Below are positions 9,481 to 17,928 of a DNA stretch of 64,000 bases, one piece after another. The position numbers and the translations under genes were made by a program. Under the pieces are notes generated by a model. The model searched no databases. It was not told where the DNA came from and saw only the letters and a list, made by a program, of their open reading frames with translations. The stretch's first letter is position 1, and each line of letters opens with the position of its first letter. The stretch is from Ferrovibrio sp. (GTDB lineage: Bacteria > Pseudomonadota > Alphaproteobacteria > Ferrovibrionales > Ferrovibrionaceae): positions 62,001-126,000 of the forward strand of contig JAGOQS010000001.1 of assembly GCA_017991315.1 (NCBI GenBank), read 5' to 3'.

Positions 9481-10353
9481 ATGCCCGAGACTATGCTGAT
9501 TTTCGATCCCGCAGCCAAGCGCCTGCATCGCCGCCGCGCCGCGCCGCGCTTTATGGCCCATGATTTCCTGCATGCCGAGATCGCCGCCCGCCTGCTCGAC
9601 CGCCTGGGCGATATCCGCCGGCAGTTTCCGCTCGCGCTGGTGCAAGGCGTGGCGCCCGGCTGGCTGGCGCCACGCCTTGATCCCGCCTGCGGTATCGAAC
9701 GCATCGTGGGGCAGGGGGCGGATTTCATCGCCGATGAAGACCTGCTGCCGCTGGCCGAGGGCAAATTCGATCTCGCCATCAGCCTGCTCAACCTGCATTG
9801 GGTGAATGACCTGCCCGGCGCGCTGATCCAGGTGCAGCGGGCGCTGAAGCCCGATGGCCTGTTCCTGGCCGCCCTGTTCGGCGGCGAGACGCTGACCGAA
9901 CTGCGCCAGGCCTGGCTGCAGGCGGAAAGTGAACTCGAAGGCGGCGTGTCGCCGCATGTGGCGCCGATGATGACCACCTATGACGGCGCCGGGCTGCTGC
10001 AACGCGCCGGCTTTGCCCTGCCCGTCGCCGATGCCGAGCGCATCAACGTCACCTATGGCGATGTGTTCGCCTTGCTGCGCGATCTGCGCTTCATGGGCGA
10101 GGGCAATGCCTTGCGCGACCGCCGCCGTGGCTTCACCCGGCGCGCCACTTTGCTGCGCATGGCGGAAATCTATGCCGAACGCTTCAGCGGCCCCGATGGC
10201 CGCATCACCGCCACGTTTGAGGTGGTGATGCTCACCGGCTGGCGTCCGGCACCGAACCAGCAGCAGCCGTTGAAGCCCGGCAGCGCTACGCTGCGGCTGG
10301 CCGATGCACTCGGCACGGTGGAGCATAAGACCGGGGATAAGGCGGGGCGTTGA
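9481..10353 (+). CDS. SAM-dependent methyltransferase, BioC/NDUFAF5-like
   Basis: 290 residues. A class I methyltransferase of the BioC/NDUFAF5 type: FDPAAKRLHRRRAA at the N-terminus, an acidic motif near ADEDLLPL, and FDLAISLLNLHWVNDLP followed by ALKPDGLFLAALFGGETL. The SAM-binding GxGxG is degenerate (LDPACGIERI). In mitochondria the relative NDUFAF5 modifies a complex I subunit; the bacterial role is unsettled. ATG 9481 is chosen because the conserved core begins there. It ends just before intergenic repeat copy B. Confidence 0.8.
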   Translation: MPETMLIFDPAAKRLHRRRAAPRFMAHDFLHAEIAARLLDRLGDIRRQFPLALVQGVAPGWLAPRLDPACGIERIVGQGADFIADEDLLPLAEGKFDLAISLLNLHWVNDLPGALIQVQRALKPDGLFLAALFGGETLTELRQAWLQAESELEGGVSPHVAPMMTTYDGAGLLQRAGFALPVADAERINVTYGDVFALLRDLRFMGEGNALRDRRRGFTRRATLLRMAEIYAERFSGPDGRITATFEVVMLTGWRPAPNQQQPLKPGSATLRLADALGTVEHKTGDKAGR

Positions 10354-10371
10354 ACGCTTATCTCAATGCTC

Positions 10372-10540
10372 GTCACCACCGGGCCTGCCCTTCTGGCCTC
10401 TGCGCCCACGCCGCATGCGGCGGCGTGCGCTTAGAGCCCGGCGGTCTAGTTGGAAATTTTGCTGAGATGCCCGGGTCAAGCCCGGGCATGACGATCTAAA
10501 ACATACGTCGTCATGCGCGGACTTGATCCGCGCATCTCAG
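10372..10540. repeat. Hairpin-rich intergenic repeat, copy B (with inverted extra arm)
   Basis: Related to the block at 8265-8393. It contains ATGCCCGGGTCAAGCCCGGGCAT (10467-10489) and, in the opposite sense, a second arm TCATGCGCGGACTTGATCCGCGCATCTCA (about 10511-10539) whose hairpin is the reverse complement of the copy A arm. Stem bases differ between copies while pairing is kept. It separates the convergent methyltransferase and TetR genes. Confidence 0.8.
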
Positions 10541-10547
10541 GATCATT

Positions 10548-11186
10548 CTAGTTCCCGAACAGCAGCGCCAGTATCCGGTCCAGCGCGCGCTCACAAGCTT
10601 GCTGGGCGGCGCGCTCGTCACGCGCCTCGGCCAGCCACAGCACGGCTTCGTTCATGGCGCCGGAGAGCAGATAGGTGAGGGCTTCCGCCGAAAGCTGGCG
10701 CTCCGGCGGCAGGGCCGCCACCGCCGCTTCCACGCCATAGCGCAGCGAGCCCATGGCATGGCGGCCGTCGATCTCGCGCCAGCGCGGCCAGCCGAGCACG
10801 GAAGGCGCATCCAGCAGGTAGATCTGCCGCGTGCCGGGGGCAAGACAGGCTTCCAGGAAGGCGCGGCTGCCGCGCTGCAGGGCATCGAGCGGATTCTGCG
10901 CGCCTTCCGCTGCCCGGTTGATCGCCGCCAGCACCGTGGCGGCTTCCTGCTCCACCAGGGCCTCGAACAACGCCCGCTTGTCGGCAAAGTGATAATAGAG
11001 CGCGCCGCGCGTCACTTCGGCCTCGCGCACCACGTCCTCGGTGCCGGTGCCGGCATAGCCGCGCTCGGCGAAAAGCCGCCGCGCCACGCCCAGCAGGGCA
11101 GCCCGTGTGGCGGCATGCTTCTCGGCCTTGCTTTGCCTGGGGCTCTGCCTGGGCAGTTTGGCAGCCTTCTGCTTTTCTTCTTGCAT
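10548..11186 (-). CDS. TetR/AcrR family transcriptional regulator
   Basis: 212 residues with an N-terminal TetR helix-turn-helix: AARRLFAERGYAGTGTEDVVREAEVTRGALYYHFADKRALFEAL type (about residues 35-80, key GALYYHFADK). The C-terminal ligand domain is alanine-rich and unassigned. The first 25 residues are basic and Lys/Gln-rich. The start codon lies directly next to a perfect 17-base palindrome (11187-11203), leaving no room for a normal Shine-Dalgarno, so translation may be leaderless or start slightly further in. Autorepression through that palindrome is the simplest reading. The VOC gene downstream on the other strand is a possible second target. Confidence 0.88.
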   Translation of the reverse strand: MQEEKQKAAKLPRQSPRQSKAEKHAATRAALLGVARRLFAERGYAGTGTEDVVREAEVTRGALYYHFADKRALFEALVEQEAATVLAAINRAAEGAQNPLDALQRGSRAFLEACLAPGTRQIYLLDAPSVLGWPRWREIDGRHAMGSLRYGVEAAVAALPPERQLSAEALTYLLSGAMNEAVLWLAEARDERAAQQACERALDRILALLFGN

Positions 11187-11203
11187 ACATACAGCCTGTA
11201 TGT
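11187..11203. promoter_or_regulatory. Perfect palindrome, likely TetR operator
   Basis: ACATACAG-C-CTGTATGT: two 8-base arms around one central base, immediately upstream of the TetR start codon and in the divergent region shared with the VOC gene. Length and symmetry match TetR-family operators. AT-rich TTAACAT/ATATATTT sequence next to it could hold the -10 box. Confidence 0.75.
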
Positions 11204-11381
11204 TAAATATATCCCATCGTAACGCAGGGCCGCGCCGTTTTGCCAGTGGAAAAGCGGAACTCCCGCGCCGTGACCGAGAAAAGCCATGCTGAGCCGTGTT
11301 TTACGTGAAACAGAAGGAGGTTATCGTGGCCGATTATCTGAAAATATTCCTATTAGAACGAGAGCCAGAGGAGCGTTTCCC

Positions 11382-11810
11382 ATGAAACTGACCAGCTACT
11401 ACCCGGTGATCTGCACCGATTCCGTCGCCGCCACCCAGGCATATTACCAGCGGCATTTCGATTTCGCCCCGGCCTTCGAGGCCGATTGGTATGTGCATCT
11501 CACCTCGCGCCACGATGCCACCGTGCATCTCGCCGTGCTGGATGCCGGCCATGCCACGATCCCGGAGGGCTACCGCAAGCCGCTGAAGGGCGGCCTGCTA
11601 TTGAATTTCGAGGTCGAGGACGTGGATGCCGCCTATGCCCGCGCCACTGCCGAGGGGCTGGATGTACGCCTGGCCTTGCGCGACGAGCCGTTCGGCCAGC
11701 GCCATTTCATCGTCGCTGATCCGAATGGCGTGCTGATCGACGTGATCAAACCGATTCCGCCGAGTGCCGAATTCGCGGCCCAGTATGCGCCCGAGGCTTT
11801 GCCGGGCTGA
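11382..11810 (+). CDS. VOC/glyoxalase-fold family protein
   Basis: 142 residues of the vicinal-oxygen-chelate fold, with two beta-alpha-beta-beta-beta modules. The first begins [21 protein letters not shown] and the second [18 protein letters not shown], ending in the typical [14 protein letters not shown]. Members are dioxygenases, glyoxalases or antibiotic-binding proteins. Candidate metal ligands are few, so an antibiotic- or metabolite-binding role is possible. ATG 11382 has an AGAGGAG Shine-Dalgarno. It is divergent from the TetR gene, which may control it. Confidence 0.82.
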   Translation: MKLTSYYPVICTDSVAATQAYYQRHFDFAPAFEADWYVHLTSRHDATVHLAVLDAGHATIPEGYRKPLKGGLLLNFEVEDVDAAYARATAEGLDVRLALRDEPFGQRHFIVADPNGVLIDVIKPIPPSAEFAAQYAPEALPG

Positions 11811-11850
11811 CATAACCGGTTGATCATCATTTGTTCCATGATATGATAAG

Positions 11851-11881
11851 GCCCGGTCGCCGGCTACGCCGACGACCGGGC
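11851..11881. terminator. Strong hairpin after the VOC gene
   Basis: A 14-bp stem with one mismatch, GCCCGGTCG... paired with ...CGACCGGGC, closes a TAC loop. No clean T-run follows on either strand, so it may stop transcription only weakly or protect mRNA ends. Confidence 0.45.
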
Positions 11882-11900
11882 GAGCCCAGGGCGGAATAGC

Positions 11901-12000
11901 TTGGAATAAGCACGAATAAGCCCAGTTAAGGCCGAATAAGCCAAAATAAGGAAAAATAAGAAGAAATAAGGAAGAATAAGAAGGAATAAGGATTTTTAAG
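11901..12000. repeat. Ten-unit 10-bp-period array ending in AATAAG
   Basis: Ten consecutive 10-base units, each ending AATAAG (eight units) or a variant TTAAG (units 3 and 10), with the first four bases drifting from GC-rich to purine-only. The period is exact for 100 bases with no indels. It lies between the convergent VOC and mrp genes and has no coding frame on either strand. On the minus strand it reads as a CTTATT-rich pyrimidine tract. Confidence 0.95.
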
Positions 12001-12100
12001 GCCGGATTTGCCGGTTTTCAAGCATGCTGAAAACGCAATTCAGGACTTTCATCCTAGTATCCGGGGCGGCCGGCTGGCCCCGGATGCCAGGATACCCCCC

Positions 12101-13297
12101 TCACTGAATGACGATGCGCGGCCCGGCGGCCTTGCCGGCGCCATGCTCGATCTTCGCCAGCACCTGCGCGGCAATCGCCGCGTAGGCCTTGGCTTCGGCG
12201 CTGTCCGGCTGGCTCATCACGATCGGCGTGCCGCCATCCGAAGTCTCGCGGATCGCCATCACCAGCGGCAATTCGCCGAGGAAGTCGCAGCCGAGTTCCT
12301 CCGCCGTCTTGCGCGCGCCGCCATGGGAGAAGATGTCCGAGCGGTGGCCGCAATTCGGGCAGCAGAAATAGCTCATATTCTCGATGATGCCGAAGACCGG
12401 CACATCGACGCGGCGGAACATGTTGAGGCCCTTGCGTGCATCCAGCAGCGCGATGTCCTGCGGCGTCGAAACGATCACCGCACCGGCCAGCGGCACGCGC
12501 TGCGCCATGGTGAGCTGCGCATCGCCGGTGCCCGGCGGCATGTCCACCACCAGCACGTCGAGTTCGCCCCAGGTGACATCGCGCAGCATCTGCTCCAGCG
12601 CGCTCATCACCATCGGGCCGCGCCAGATCATCGGCGTGTCTTCGGCCACCAGGAAGCCCATCGACATCGCCGGCAGGCCCCAGCCCAGCATCGGCTGCAG
12701 CTTCTTGCCATCCGGCGAATGCGGCTTGCCGCTGATGCCCAGCATGCGCGGCACCGAGGGGCCGTAGATATCGGCGTCGAGAATGCCGACCTTGCGGCCC
12801 TGGCGCGCCATCGCCAGGGCGAGGTTAACGGCGGTGGTGGATTTGCCGACGCCGCCCTTGCCCGACGCCACGGCGATGATCGACTTGATGCCCGGCACGC
12901 CTGGGCGTTCGCCCACAGTCGCCTGCCCTGGGGCCTGTGCTGCGGCAGCCGGCTTCGCGGGGGCGTGAGAATGCCCGTGATGATCGTGGCCATGATGATC
13001 GTGGGCGGCCTGCCTGGGCCCCGCCTGCTTGGGCGCGGCCTTGCCCTGCGTTTGAGCGGTGAGAACGGCGGTGACGGAGGTGACGCCGGCCAGGGCGGCC
13101 ACGGCGCTCTCGCAGGCCTTGCGCAAAGGCTCCTTGCGTGGGCCGTCCTGGGCTGCAACTTCCAGCACGAAGCCGATATTGCTGCCTTTCACCACCAGGC
13201 CGCCAACCATGCCGAGTTCCACCACATTCTTGCCATGATCAGGGTCCACAACCCCGCGCAAAGCCTCCAGAACTTGCGCTTCAGTCACCCCGGTCAT
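12101..13297 (-). CDS. mrp: Mrp/NBP35 family Fe-S cluster carrier ATPase
   Basis: 398 residues. An N-terminal DUF59/MIP18-like domain (1-80) is joined by a linker containing a histidine cluster (99-111: DHHGHDHHGHSH) to the deviant-Walker ParA-like ATPase, GKGGVGKS (146-153). The Fe-S-binding CCPNC motif lies near residue 300. It loads Fe-S clusters onto apo-enzymes in the cytosol. ATG 13297 is chosen for its AGGGA Shine-Dalgarno at good spacing; a TTG at 13342 would add 15 residues. The His cluster is unusual and could bind nickel, zinc or iron. It is divergent from hflK. Confidence 0.9.
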   Translation of the reverse strand: MTGVTEAQVLEALRGVVDPDHGKNVVELGMVGGLVVKGSNIGFVLEVAAQDGPRKEPLRKACESAVAALAGVTSVTAVLTAQTQGKAAPKQAGPRQAAHDHHGHDHHGHSHAPAKPAAAAQAPGQATVGERPGVPGIKSIIAVASGKGGVGKSTTAVNLALAMARQGRKVGILDADIYGPSVPRMLGISGKPHSPDGKKLQPMLGWGLPAMSMGFLVAEDTPMIWRGPMVMSALEQMLRDVTWGELDVLVVDMPPGTGDAQLTMAQRVPLAGAVIVSTPQDIALLDARKGLNMFRRVDVPVFGIIENMSYFCCPNCGHRSDIFSHGGARKTAEELGCDFLGELPLVMAIRETSDGGTPIVMSQPDSAEAKAYAAIAAQVLAKIEHGAGKAAGPRIVIQ

Positions 13298-13508
13298 GCT
13301 TGAAATCCCTGCAATCGTTCCAATATTGTCGCTGGCGGCCAACGACGACGTGCCGAAGGTATAACGCGGCAGGCGTATTGGGGCAAACCGCCCGACAGGA
13401 AGGCTTTATAAACGCGGCAAGCCCGGCGGGGCCTGCCGACCGCCGATACCCCGGTCCGACATGCCGGGCCGGCTGGCGCAACAATCCCACGCGGAAGGAC
13501 GGAAGAGT

Positions 13509-14639
13509 ATGCCCTGGAGCAATCAAGGTGGTGGTGGCGGTTGGCAAGGCGGCGGCGGTGGCCGCGGCCCCTGGGGCCAAGGCCCGCGCGGTGGTGGCCC
13601 CACCGGCGGCGGCGGCAACGGCGGTGGCCCGATTCCGCCCAATCTTGAAGACCTGCTCCGCAAGGGCCAGGACCGCATGCGGGACATGATGCCCGGCGGC
13701 AATTTCTCGGCGCGCGGCATTGCGCTGCTGTTCCTTGCCGCCATCGCGGTGTGGATGGGCAGCGGCATCTACCGCGTCGATACCAACGAAGCCGGCGTGG
13801 TGCTGCGTTTCGGCCGTTTCGCCGATATCACCCAGCCGGGCCTGCGCTGGCATTGGCCGTGGCCGATCGAGTCGGTGCTCACCCCGCGCGTCACCACGGT
13901 GAACCGCGAGGAAATCGGCTTCCGCACCGTCGGCGAGACCAGCACCCGCGCCGGCCAGAGCCGCGACGTGCCGGAAGAAAGCCTGATGCTTACCGGCGAC
14001 GAGAATATCGTCGATATCGATTTCACCGTGCTGTGGCAGGTCAAGGACCCGCAGCTTTATCTGTTCAATGTCTCCGATGTGCAGCGCACCATCAAGCAGG
14101 TGGCGGAAAGCGCCGTGCGCGAAGTGGTGGGCAAGAACCCGATCCAGTTCACGCTGACCGAGGGCCGCACCAAGATCGCCGATGACTCGCGCCTGCTGAT
14201 GCAGAGCGTGCTGGATAGCTACAAGGCCGGTGTCACCATCAATCAGGTGGCGTTGCAGCGCACCGAGCCGCCGGCTTCCGTCATCGACGCCTTCCGCGAC
14301 GTGCAGGCGGCGCAGGCCGACCGCGAGCGTGCGCAGAACGAGGCCGAGGCCTACCGCAACGACATCCTGCCGCGCGCCCGCGGTGAGGTGCAGCGCATCC
14401 TGCAGCAGGCCGAAGCCTACAAGCAGGAAGTGATCGCCAATTCCCAGGGTGAAGCGGCGCGCTTCATCTCGGTCTACAACGAATACAAGCTGGCCAAGGA
14501 CGTGACCGCCAAGCGCATGTATCTCGAGACCATGGAAAGCATCCTGCGCGGCACCAACAAGGTGCTGATGGACAATACCGGTGGCGGTCAGGGCGTGGTG
14601 CCCTACCTGCCGCTGCCCGAATTGCAGAAAAAGAAGTAA
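13509..14639 (+). CDS. hflK: FtsH protease modulator HflK
   Basis: 376 residues. Residues 1-45 are glycine/proline-rich, then a single membrane helix (about 75-95, IALLFLAAIAVWMGSGIY), then an SPFH/band-7 domain opening with VDTNEAGVVLRFGRF. The C-terminus has the coiled-coil AQADRERAQNEAEAYRND typical of HflK. HflK and HflC form a cage around FtsH on the periplasmic side and restrain its proteolysis. A GGAAGAG Shine-Dalgarno supports ATG 13509. hflC follows 12 bases later. Confidence 0.95.
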   Translation: MPWSNQGGGGGWQGGGGGRGPWGQGPRGGGPTGGGGNGGGPIPPNLEDLLRKGQDRMRDMMPGGNFSARGIALLFLAAIAVWMGSGIYRVDTNEAGVVLRFGRFADITQPGLRWHWPWPIESVLTPRVTTVNREEIGFRTVGETSTRAGQSRDVPEESLMLTGDENIVDIDFTVLWQVKDPQLYLFNVSDVQRTIKQVAESAVREVVGKNPIQFTLTEGRTKIADDSRLLMQSVLDSYKAGVTINQVALQRTEPPASVIDAFRDVQAAQADRERAQNEAEAYRNDILPRARGEVQRILQQAEAYKQEVIANSQGEAARFISVYNEYKLAKDVTAKRMYLETMESILRGTNKVLMDNTGGGQGVVPYLPLPELQKKK

Positions 14640-14651
14640 GGAGGCGCCGCC

Positions 14652-15533
14652 ATGAACCGCACTGTCGTCGCCGCGCTGGCCGTGATTCTCGTCGCCGCCG
14701 GCTTCATCCTCAAGGGCTCGCTGTTCACCGTGCACCAGGCGCAACAGGCGCTGGTGGTGCAGTTCGGTGATCCGCGCCGCGTCATCACCGAGCCGGGCCT
14801 GCACTTCAAGGTGCCGATGATCCAGGACGTGATCTATTTCGACAAGCGCATCCTTGGTCTGGACGCGCAGCCGGAAGAAATCCTCACCACTGACCGTCGT
14901 CGCCTGGTGGTGGACAGCTTCGTGCGCTACCGCATCGTCGATCCGCTGCTCTATTACCAGTCGGTGCGCAACGAAGCCTTGCTGCGCAACAACCTGGCGC
15001 CTTCGGTGGCCAACGCCTTGCGCGGCGCCTTCGGCAAGCTCGATGCCATCGCCATCGTTTCGGGTGACCGCCCGGCGGCGATGCAGGCGGTGAGCAACGT
15101 GCTGGAAGTGGATGCCAAGCGGCTCGGCATCGACATCGTGGATGTGCGCATCAAGCGCGCTGACTTCCCCGAGGCCATCGGCCAGGCGATTTTCCGCCGG
15201 ATGCAGACAGAGCGCGAGCGCGAGGCCAAGGAGCAGCGTGCCACCGGCTTCGAGCTGAGCGAGAAGATCCGCGCCGATGCCGAGCGTCAGCGCACCGTGC
15301 TGCTGGCCGATGCGCGCAAGCAGTCGGAAGTGCTGCGCGGCGAGGGCGACGGCGCCCGGACCCGGATTTTCGCGGAAGCCGCGAACCAGGACCCGGAATT
15401 CTACGCGTTCTACCGGTCGCTGCAGGCCTATTCCAAGTCGTTGCAGCAGAGCGACACCACGATGATTTTATCTCCCGACTCGGAGTTCTTCCGCTATTTT
15501 ATGGAGAGCCCCGGGGCGAAGCCGAAACGTTAG
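14652..15533 (+). CDS. hflC: FtsH protease modulator HflC
   Basis: 293 residues: an N-terminal signal-anchor helix (6-22), then a band-7 domain starting VHQAQQALVVQFGDPRRV, and the family's RADFPEAIGQAIFRRMQTERE segment with a charged coiled-coil. It is the partner of HflK in the FtsH-regulating membrane complex. AAGGAGG precedes the ATG, and the gene is co-transcribed with hflK and, 35 bases on, with the Deg protease. This order is common in alphaproteobacteria. Confidence 0.95.
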   Translation: MNRTVVAALAVILVAAGFILKGSLFTVHQAQQALVVQFGDPRRVITEPGLHFKVPMIQDVIYFDKRILGLDAQPEEILTTDRRRLVVDSFVRYRIVDPLLYYQSVRNEALLRNNLAPSVANALRGAFGKLDAIAIVSGDRPAAMQAVSNVLEVDAKRLGIDIVDVRIKRADFPEAIGQAIFRRMQTEREREAKEQRATGFELSEKIRADAERQRTVLLADARKQSEVLRGEGDGARTRIFAEAANQDPEFYAFYRSLQAYSKSLQQSDTTMILSPDSEFFRYFMESPGAKPKR

Positions 15534-15567
15534 GTTTGCGGCTGTTCGCGCGGGCAGGAGGGTACAC

Positions 15568-17103
15568 ATGGGTATGATGCCGTCTCTCAAGGGCCAGATT
15601 CCGTTGCAGAATCTGGTTTCCCTCAAGAGTTTGGCCGCGGCTGTGCTGGCCGCGCAGCTGCTGCTTGGGGCTCCGACCCCGGCTCAGGCGCGGGCGCCGG
15701 AAGGCGATTTCGCCGATCTGGCCGAGCAGTTGCTGCCCTCGGTGGTGAATATCTCCACCACCCAGACGGTGAAGAACCGCCCCGGCGGCGGCCTGCCGGA
15801 AGGCATGCCGCAATTCCCGCCGGGATCGCCGTTCGAGGAATTCTTCAAGGATTTCTTCGATCGCCAGCAGAAGGGCCAGGGTGGCGGCGGCAATCGTCCG
15901 CCGCGCCAGGTGTCCTCGCTCGGTTCCGGTTTCATTGTCGATGCCCGTGGCTATGTGGTCACTAACAATCACGTGATCGCCGATGCTGACGAGGTCCGCG
16001 TCATCCTGCACGACAACACCGAATTGCCGGCCAAGATCATCGGCCGCGACCCGGAAGTCGATCTCGCGGTCCTCAAGGTCGAGCCGAAGCAGCCGCTGAA
16101 GCCGATCAACTGGGGTGAGTCGGGCAAGGCCCGGGTCGGCGAATGGGTGCTGGCCATCGGCAACCCGCTCGGCTTGGGCGGCACCGTCACCGCCGGCATT
16201 ATCTCGGCCCGTGGCCGCGATATCGGCGCCGGCCGTTACGACGACTTCATCCAGACCGACGCCTCAATCAACAAGGGCAATTCCGGCGGCCCGCTGTTCA
16301 ACCGCGCCGGCGAGGTGATCGGCATCAACACCGCGATCTTCTCGCAGTCCGGCGGCTCCATCGGCATCGGCTTCTCGGTGCCCTCGGCCATGGCCCGCCC
16401 GGTGGTGCAGCAACTGATCGAATTCGGCCGCACCAAGCGCGGCTGGCTCGGCGTGCAGATCCAGTCGGTCACCGACGAGATGGTGGAAGACTTAGGGCTC
16501 GACAAGGCGCGCGGCGCCCTGGTCGCCAAGGTGGTGCCGGGTGGCCCGGCCGAGAAGGCCGGTATCCAGTCCGGCGACGTCATCGTCAGCTTCGATGGCA
16601 AGCCGATTGCCTCCACCAACGCGCTCACCCGTACCGTGGCCGAAACCACGGTCGGCAAGGCGGTGCCGGTCGAATTGCAGCGCAAGGGCAAGAAAGTCAC
16701 CGTGCGTGCCACGCTCGGCGAACTGGAGCAGGCCATGGCCTCGGCAGAAGCGCCGCCGGCCAAGGGCAGTGATCCGAAGCAGCGCCCGGCGCGCGGCGAG
16801 ACGGCTTTGGCCGATCTCGGTGTCAAGATCGCGCCGCTGAATGCCGAGACGCGCAAGCGTTTCGACATCAAGGACGATGTGAAGGGCGTTGTGGTGGTGG
16901 ACGTGGATGCCGATGGTCCGGCGGCCAAGCGCGACGTGCGTGCCGGCGATGTCATCGTCGAGGTGTCGCAATCCGAGGTGCGCAACCCCGAGGACGCCGC
17001 CGAGATGCTGAAGGCGCTGCGCGATGCCAAGCGCAAGGTGGCCTTGCTGCAGATCCTGCGCGGCGGCGAACCGCGCTTCGTGCCGGTCCCGCTGAAGTCG
17101 TAA
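15568..17103 (+). CDS. Do/DegP-type periplasmic serine endoprotease
   Basis: 511 residues. A signal peptide (about 1-42, ending PAQARA) leads to a trypsin-like domain with the triad His135 (NNHVIA), Asp165 (VDLAVLK) and Ser239 (KGNSGG). Two PDZ domains follow (about 290-385 and 410-505), each with the GDVI(V) core. A Gly/Pro/Phe-rich LA loop sits at residues 65-115. It degrades or refolds damaged envelope proteins. The AGGAGG Shine-Dalgarno fixes the start. Position after hflKC makes a membrane and envelope quality-control operon; whether it is DegP, MucD or DegQ is not decidable here. Confidence 0.93.
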   Translation: MGMMPSLKGQIPLQNLVSLKSLAAAVLAAQLLLGAPTPAQARAPEGDFADLAEQLLPSVVNISTTQTVKNRPGGGLPEGMPQFPPGSPFEEFFKDFFDRQQKGQGGGGNRPPRQVSSLGSGFIVDARGYVVTNNHVIADADEVRVILHDNTELPAKIIGRDPEVDLAVLKVEPKQPLKPINWGESGKARVGEWVLAIGNPLGLGGTVTAGIISARGRDIGAGRYDDFIQTDASINKGNSGGPLFNRAGEVIGINTAIFSQSGGSIGIGFSVPSAMARPVVQQLIEFGRTKRGWLGVQIQSVTDEMVEDLGLDKARGALVAKVVPGGPAEKAGIQSGDVIVSFDGKPIASTNALTRTVAETTVGKAVPVELQRKGKKVTVRATLGELEQAMASAEAPPAKGSDPKQRPARGETALADLGVKIAPLNAETRKRFDIKDDVKGVVVVDVDADGPAAKRDVRAGDVIVEVSQSEVRNPEDAAEMLKALRDAKRKVALLQILRGGEPRFVPVPLKS

Positions 17104-17137
17104 GGCACCCCTGAAGTCTTAAAGCCTTCGCGGCAAC

Positions 17138-17175
17138 AAAAAAGCCCCGGCAGTTCGCACTGCCGGGGCTTTTTC
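17138..17175. terminator. Bidirectional intrinsic terminator
   Basis: A-run, 12-bp stem AGCCCCGGCAGT-tcgc-ACTGCCGGGGCT, T-run. It sits between the convergent Deg protease and ClpP-like genes and can end transcription from both. Confidence 0.93.
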
Positions 17176-17186
17176 TTTGTCTTGTC

Positions 17187-17798
17187 TCAGCCGAGTTCGC
17201 TGGCCGAGGAGATGATCTTGCCGACCAGGCCGTAGGTCACGGCTTCCTCGGCGCTCATCCAGTAGTCGCGGTCGGTATCCTTTTCGATCCGCTCGAGCGG
17301 CTGACCGGTCTCGTGGGCGAAAATCTCATTCAGCCGCTTGCGCATGCGGATGATTTCCTTGGCCTGGATGGCGACATCCGAGGCGGTGCCGCCGGCGCCG
17401 CCCGACGGCTGGTGCAGCAGGAAACGGGTGTTGGGCAGGCTGAGGCGGTTCTCGCGCGGCGCCGCCGAGTAGATCAGCGCGCCGGCCGAGGCGACCCAGC
17501 CGGTGCCGACGATGCGCACCGTCGGCTTGATGAACTTGATCACGTCGTAGATCGAGTCACCCGATTCCACATGGCCGCCTTGGGAATTGATGAACACGGT
17601 GATCGGGTCGTCGCCGGCATGGGCCAGCGCCAGCAGGCGGGCCGTCACTTCCTTGGCCAGCTTCTGGTCGATGCCGCCGAAAATCAGGATAGTGCGGGCC
17701 TTGAACAGGCGTTCGTCCAGGCCGCCGGACTTTTCCGCCTTGGCGTCCTTGTCCTTGTCGTCCTGCGCCGGTTCGTCGTCGTTGAACTGGTAAAGCAT
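17187..17798 (-). CDS. ClpP-like protease (ClpP-family variant)
   Basis: 203 residues with the ClpP fold. The triad can be placed at Ser104 ([10 protein letters not shown]), His129 (FLLHQPSGG) and Asp178 ([12 protein letters not shown]). Compared with canonical ClpP (GQAASMGA), the nucleophile neighbourhood is altered, and the N-terminus is an acidic/Lys-rich tail ([12 protein letters not shown]) instead of the usual Clp-ATPase-gating loops. It therefore resembles the second ClpP paralogue class found in alphaproteobacteria and actinobacteria. ATG 17798 has an upstream GGAG. Whether it needs a Clp ATPase is unknown. Confidence 0.88.
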   Translation of the reverse strand: MLYQFNDDEPAQDDKDKDAKAEKSGGLDERLFKARTILIFGGIDQKLAKEVTARLLALAHAGDDPITVFINSQGGHVESGDSIYDVIKFIKPTVRIVGTGWVASAGALIYSAAPRENRLSLPNTRFLLHQPSGGAGGTASDVAIQAKEIIRMRKRLNEIFAHETGQPLERIEKDTDRDYWMSAEEAVTYGLVGKIISSASELG

Positions 17799-17928
17799 CG
17801 GCTTTGAGTCTCCAAAATCCGCTTCATCCTGGGTAGCCCAGCGGCCCCGTTGTTGCAAGGCTCCGGGGGGGCACGCTAAGGTGCGCCGCACCGCAAAAAA
17901 GCTGCACTGCACTTAATGGAGAGCGCCG

